Below the pieces are notes generated by a model that was not told the origin of the DNA, searched no databases, and worked only from the letters and a program-made list of their open reading frames with translations. Below, piece after piece: positions 61,931 to 64,000 of a stretch of 64,000 nucleotides of DNA (its first letter is position 1; each line of letters opens with the position of its first letter). The stretch covers positions 4,402,001 through 4,466,000 of the forward strand of contig NZ_CP059067.1 of NCBI RefSeq assembly GCF_017795745.1, given 5' to 3'. The position numbers and the translations under genes were made by a program. This DNA is from Rhizobacter sp. AJA081-3 (GTDB taxonomy: Bacteria > Pseudomonadota > Gammaproteobacteria > Burkholderiales > Burkholderiaceae_C).

Positions 61931-62806
61931 ATGGGGTCCACGTCAAGGGCTTTGACCGATACTTCGGTCATGGCGTCGAAGGTCGAACTCGTGCTCAAGG
62001 CATTCGTTGCGGCGAACAGGCCGCTGGTGCGGCTGCTCATCGGCCGCGGGGCCACCTTCCCGGTGGTCGCCGAGCAACTGCGCCAGCTGTTCGTGGAGGA
62101 AGCGGTCGCCGAGATCCAGCGCCGCGGCGGCAAGCCCACGAGCAGTGCGGTGTCGCTCCTCAGCGGCGTGCACCGCAAGGACCTGCGCGCGCGAGAACCC
62201 GGCGGGGCGAAGGCTGCGCACTCGCCGGCCGCAGAGCATGCCGCCCCCGCCTCGCTCGGGCTGATCGGGCAAGTCGTCGGGCGCTGGATGAGCGATCCGA
62301 AGTTCCTGGACGGCGCGACGCCGCGCATGCTGCAGCGAGGCAGCGAGCCGGGAAGTTTCGACGAGCTCGTTCAGGGCGTCAGCACCGATGTCGGGCCGCG
62401 CGCCGTGCTCGAGGAGATGCTGCGCCTGGACGTCGTGCGCGTGGAGGACGAGCACATCGTGCTGGACACCCTGGGCATGGTGCCGCGAGGCGATTTCGCG
62501 GCCATGTCCGAGGCGCTGGGGCTGAACCTTCACGATCACGCCGCCGCGGCCTGCGCCAACCTGATCGACGGGCGGAACCTGCTGGAGCAGGCCATGTACG
62601 TGGACGAGATATCGCCCGAGTCCGCACACCTGCTGCACGAGGCGGCCAGCCGCGCCTGGCGCCCGGTGCTCGCCCGCGTTCTGCGGCTGGCGGACAAGCG
62701 CGTCGCACACGACGCGGCCAAGGAAGTCGAGGCGCGGCGGCAAGCACGCGTTCGGTTCGGCGTGTATTTCTACGCCGAGGATGGCAAGGACAAGGAGCCA
62801 GAATGA
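61931..62806 (+). CDS. DUF6502-family protein with helix-turn-helix-like N-terminus
   Basis: This 291-residue protein (from ATG 61931; ATGs at 61904 and 61970 are alternatives) matches DUF6502. The N-terminal segment at about residues 40-88 (VAEQLRQLFVEEAVAE, then TSSAVSLLSGVHRKDLRA) looks like a helix-turn-helix. The middle and C-terminal parts are helical (VARLADKR-type, ending YFYAEDGKDKEPE). It has no signal peptide. Two palindromes directly upstream suggest autoregulation. It overlaps the next lipoprotein gene by 4 bp. DNA binding is inferred from structure-like features and context, not from a known family function. Confidence 0.75.
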   Translation: MGSTSRALTDTSVMASKVELVLKAFVAANRPLVRLLIGRGATFPVVAEQLRQLFVEEAVAEIQRRGGKPTSSAVSLLSGVHRKDLRAREPGGAKAAHSPAAEHAAPASLGLIGQVVGRWMSDPKFLDGATPRMLQRGSEPGSFDELVQGVSTDVGPRAVLEEMLRLDVVRVEDEHIVLDTLGMVPRGDFAAMSEALGLNLHDHAAAACANLIDGRNLLEQAMYVDEISPESAHLLHEAASRAWRPVLARVLRLADKRVAHDAAKEVEARRQARVRFGVYFYAEDGKDKEPE

Positions 62807-63372
62807 AGTTGTTCAGTCCGGCCTGGCGCGCGACCCCGCGCGCCGTGGTTGCGTGGAGCCTGTTGATCGCACTGGGCGGTTGCGGCGGTGGCGTGGTGGG
62901 CACCGGCACCGGCGCGGGCGACGGCCCCGGGGATATCCCGGGCACGCCTGCCGGGTTGTGCGCAGCGGAGTTCGCCAGCGCCAGTCTGGCCTGCGCGGCG
63001 GGGTCGGACGACCCCTGGCGCGGCACGTCTGCCGTGTTCTGGGCCGACATCGACGGGGTCGACGACGGTGCCACGGTGCTCGCCATTCTCGAAGGCAACA
63101 CCATGAGCCTGCAGGTGCCCTGCAGCCAGGTGGCCTTCCTCGGCACCTGGTTCGAGTTCGCCGACGGAACGCTGGCCTTCCTTGGCAGCTTTTCCGACGC
63201 CGAGGCCACCGAGGCCCGCGCCGCCATCGTGCGCGTGCTGCCGGCGCCCGACGAGCCGGGTGCGGTGGGCCGGCTGGAGATGCTCGACGCCAAGGGCGCC
63301 ACGTTGTACGGGCCGTGGCTGATTCGCCGTGTGGAGGGCAACGTGAGGATCGCGGAATGCACGCTCGCCTAG
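62803..63372 (+). CDS. Lipoprotein, second gene of the DUF6502 unit
   Basis: This 189-residue protein has a lipoprotein signal with lipobox GGC (WSLLIALGGC) and a Gly-rich linker (GGGVVGTGTGAGDGPGDIPG). The mature domain (about residues 45-189) has cysteines at LCAAE, LACAAG, VPCSQ and AECTLA that probably form two disulfides. I recognise no family. ATG 62803 overlaps the DUF6502 stop by 4 bp, so translation is coupled. The stop is overlapped by 16 bp by the next gene. Together the three genes look like one unit. Confidence 0.75.
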   Translation: MKLFSPAWRATPRAVVAWSLLIALGGCGGGVVGTGTGAGDGPGDIPGTPAGLCAAEFASASLACAAGSDDPWRGTSAVFWADIDGVDDGATVLAILEGNTMSLQVPCSQVAFLGTWFEFADGTLAFLGSFSDAEATEARAAIVRVLPAPDEPGAVGRLEMLDAKGATLYGPWLIRRVEGNVRIAECTLA

Positions 63373-63785
63373 CCCTGGCCTGCGGCATCCTGTGGTGCCA
63401 GGCGGCCGCAGCGGAGCCCTTGTACCTGTGCAAGGCCTACAGCGGCGGCCTGTTCTGGTCGTCCGCGCACTGCAGCACGCGGCAGGCGACGATCGACCGC
63501 ATCGTCGAGGTTCCCGAGGGCATGCCGTTCGAGCAGCAGGTGATGCTCGGCAACCAGGCCGCGGCGGAAGGCGCGCGGCTGGCGGCACCGCCCCCCGCTC
63601 AACCGCCTCAGCCCGTCCAGCGATCGGCACGCCAGCGTGCCGAAGACGAATGCGCGCGGCTCGAAGCGCACATCGCGCGCCTGGATGCGATGGCGCGTCA
63701 GCCGCAGTCGGCGGCCGTGCAGGACAAGCTCGCGGAACGACGCCGCTCGGCACGCAGCCGGCAGTTCGAGCTGCGGTGCAAGTAA
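63357..63785 (+). CDS. Secreted protein with a helical charged C-terminus
   Basis: This 142-residue protein has a Sec signal (MHARLALACGILWCQAAAAE). It has a short Cys-containing segment (PLYLCKAYSGGLFWSSAHCS) and a Pro/Ala-rich stretch followed by a long charged helix (QRAEDECARLEAHIARLDAM and onwards). The start overlaps the previous lipoprotein gene by 16 bp. The LYLCKAYSGG-FW motif occurs in DUF4124-like periplasmic proteins, but the match is weak. It ends the DUF6502 unit; function is unknown. Confidence 0.72.
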   Translation: MHARLALACGILWCQAAAAEPLYLCKAYSGGLFWSSAHCSTRQATIDRIVEVPEGMPFEQQVMLGNQAAAEGARLAAPPPAQPPQPVQRSARQRAEDECARLEAHIARLDAMARQPQSAAVQDKLAERRRSARSRQFELRCK

Positions 63786-63795
63786 GCCTGCCGCG

Positions 63796-64000
63796 ATGAG
63801 GGCCGTGGTCTGCAGGGAGTTCGGTGGGCCCGAGGTGCTGGACTTCTGCGAACGGCCGATTCCGCAGCCGCAAGCCGACGAGATCCTGGTGAAGGTCCGC
63901 GCCACGACGGTCAACTCGGCGGACTGGCGCCTTCGCTCCATGAGCCTGCCGCCCGGATTCGGGCCGCTCGGCCGGCTCGCGTTCGGGTTCACGCGGCCGA
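63796..64000 (+). CDS. MDR-family NAD(P)-dependent alcohol dehydrogenase, N-terminal part (cut by window edge)
   Basis: The first 68 codons are present. MRAVVCREFGGPEVLDFCER and ILVKVRATTVNSADWRLRSM are typical of quinone-oxidoreductase-like members of the medium-chain dehydrogenase/reductase family. These use NADPH and often lack zinc. The cofactor-binding domain lies beyond the window. It begins 10 bp after the preceding gene, so it may belong to the same transcript. Substrate is unknown. Confidence 0.83.
   Translation, partial: MRAVVCREFGGPEVLDFCERPIPQPQADEILVKVRATTVNSADWRLRSMSLPPGFGPLGRLAFGFTRP

Overview
The window is about 64 kb of very GC-rich, densely packed DNA with strong third-position G/C bias and many ATGA-type stop/start overlaps. 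Gene content (LIV-type ABC transporter cassettes, a fused LivM-LivG protein, a DUF3563 protein, vanAB, PcaU/PobR-type IclR, DUF6502) points to a betaproteobacterium of the order Burkholderiales. That assignment is inferred from gene families only. I see no rRNA, tRNA, CRISPR array, insertion sequence or prophage, and no gap longer than about 270 bases without a gene.

Left half (1-31.5 kb): lignin-derived aromatics. The start of an ornithine aminotransferase gene and its divergent Lrp-type regulator come first. Next are an IclR regulator with 4-hydroxybenzoate hydroxylase (pobA), a Tat-type lipoprotein, and a LIV-type ABC transporter lying downstream of vanillate O-demethylase (vanA-vanB). vanR is divergent from vanA, and the gap holds a perfect ATTGGATCCAAT, the published VanR operator sequence. 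A MetE-like methyltransferase follows vanR. A small TetR unit (TetR, 38-residue membrane peptide, alpha/beta hydrolase) carries two matching palindromes. Then comes a minus-strand operon of about 10.8 kb (26649 to 15800): crotonase, feruloyl-CoA-synthetase-like ligase, SDR dehydrogenase, 4HBT thioesterase, LIV transporter, acyl-CoA dehydrogenase and MarR. A divergent amidohydrolase resembles beta-ketoacyl-CoA hydrolases of p-hydroxycinnamate catabolism. A second ligase and a thiolase form a separate TetR-controlled unit with twin palindromes. Together these encode a CoA-dependent beta-oxidation route from p-coumarate/ferulate (and probably their dihydro forms) to 4-hydroxybenzoate/vanillate. 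VanAB and PobA then take these to protocatechuate. No vanillin dehydrogenase and no ring-cleavage genes are in the window.

Middle (31.5-46.9 kb): two universal stress proteins, an ammonium transporter, a third LIV transporter cassette with an intrinsic terminator between the binding-protein gene and the permease genes, an ABM-domain protein, a large DUF3857/transglutaminase/TPR protein, a RidA-family protein, a form-II (AYRGAGR) CoxL-like molybdenum hydroxylase with its 2Fe-2S subunit but no FAD subunit, and a Gfo/Idh/MocA oxidoreductase.

Right third (46.9-64 kb): mostly regulatory and poorly characterised genes. They include a GNAT/patatin/diiron-protein set, an ECF sigma factor next to a transmembrane Ser/Thr kinase with a helical-repeat tail (an ECF43-like pair), small proteins including DUF3563, a formylglycine-enzyme-like protein without the catalytic cysteines, and a BNR-repeat protein overlapping a MoaD/ThiS-like sulfur carrier. 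Further on are a Crp-type regulator, an orphan OmpR-type response regulator overlapping a DoxX gene, a lipoprotein with three Cys-rich repeats, and a DUF6502 protein whose upstream region holds two 8-3-8 palindromes. A partial MDR-family dehydrogenase closes the window.

The most notable signals are four regulator/palindrome pairs readable directly from the sequence, the apparently redundant thiolytic and hydrolytic ends of the phenylpropanoid pathway, and the DUF6502 locus.
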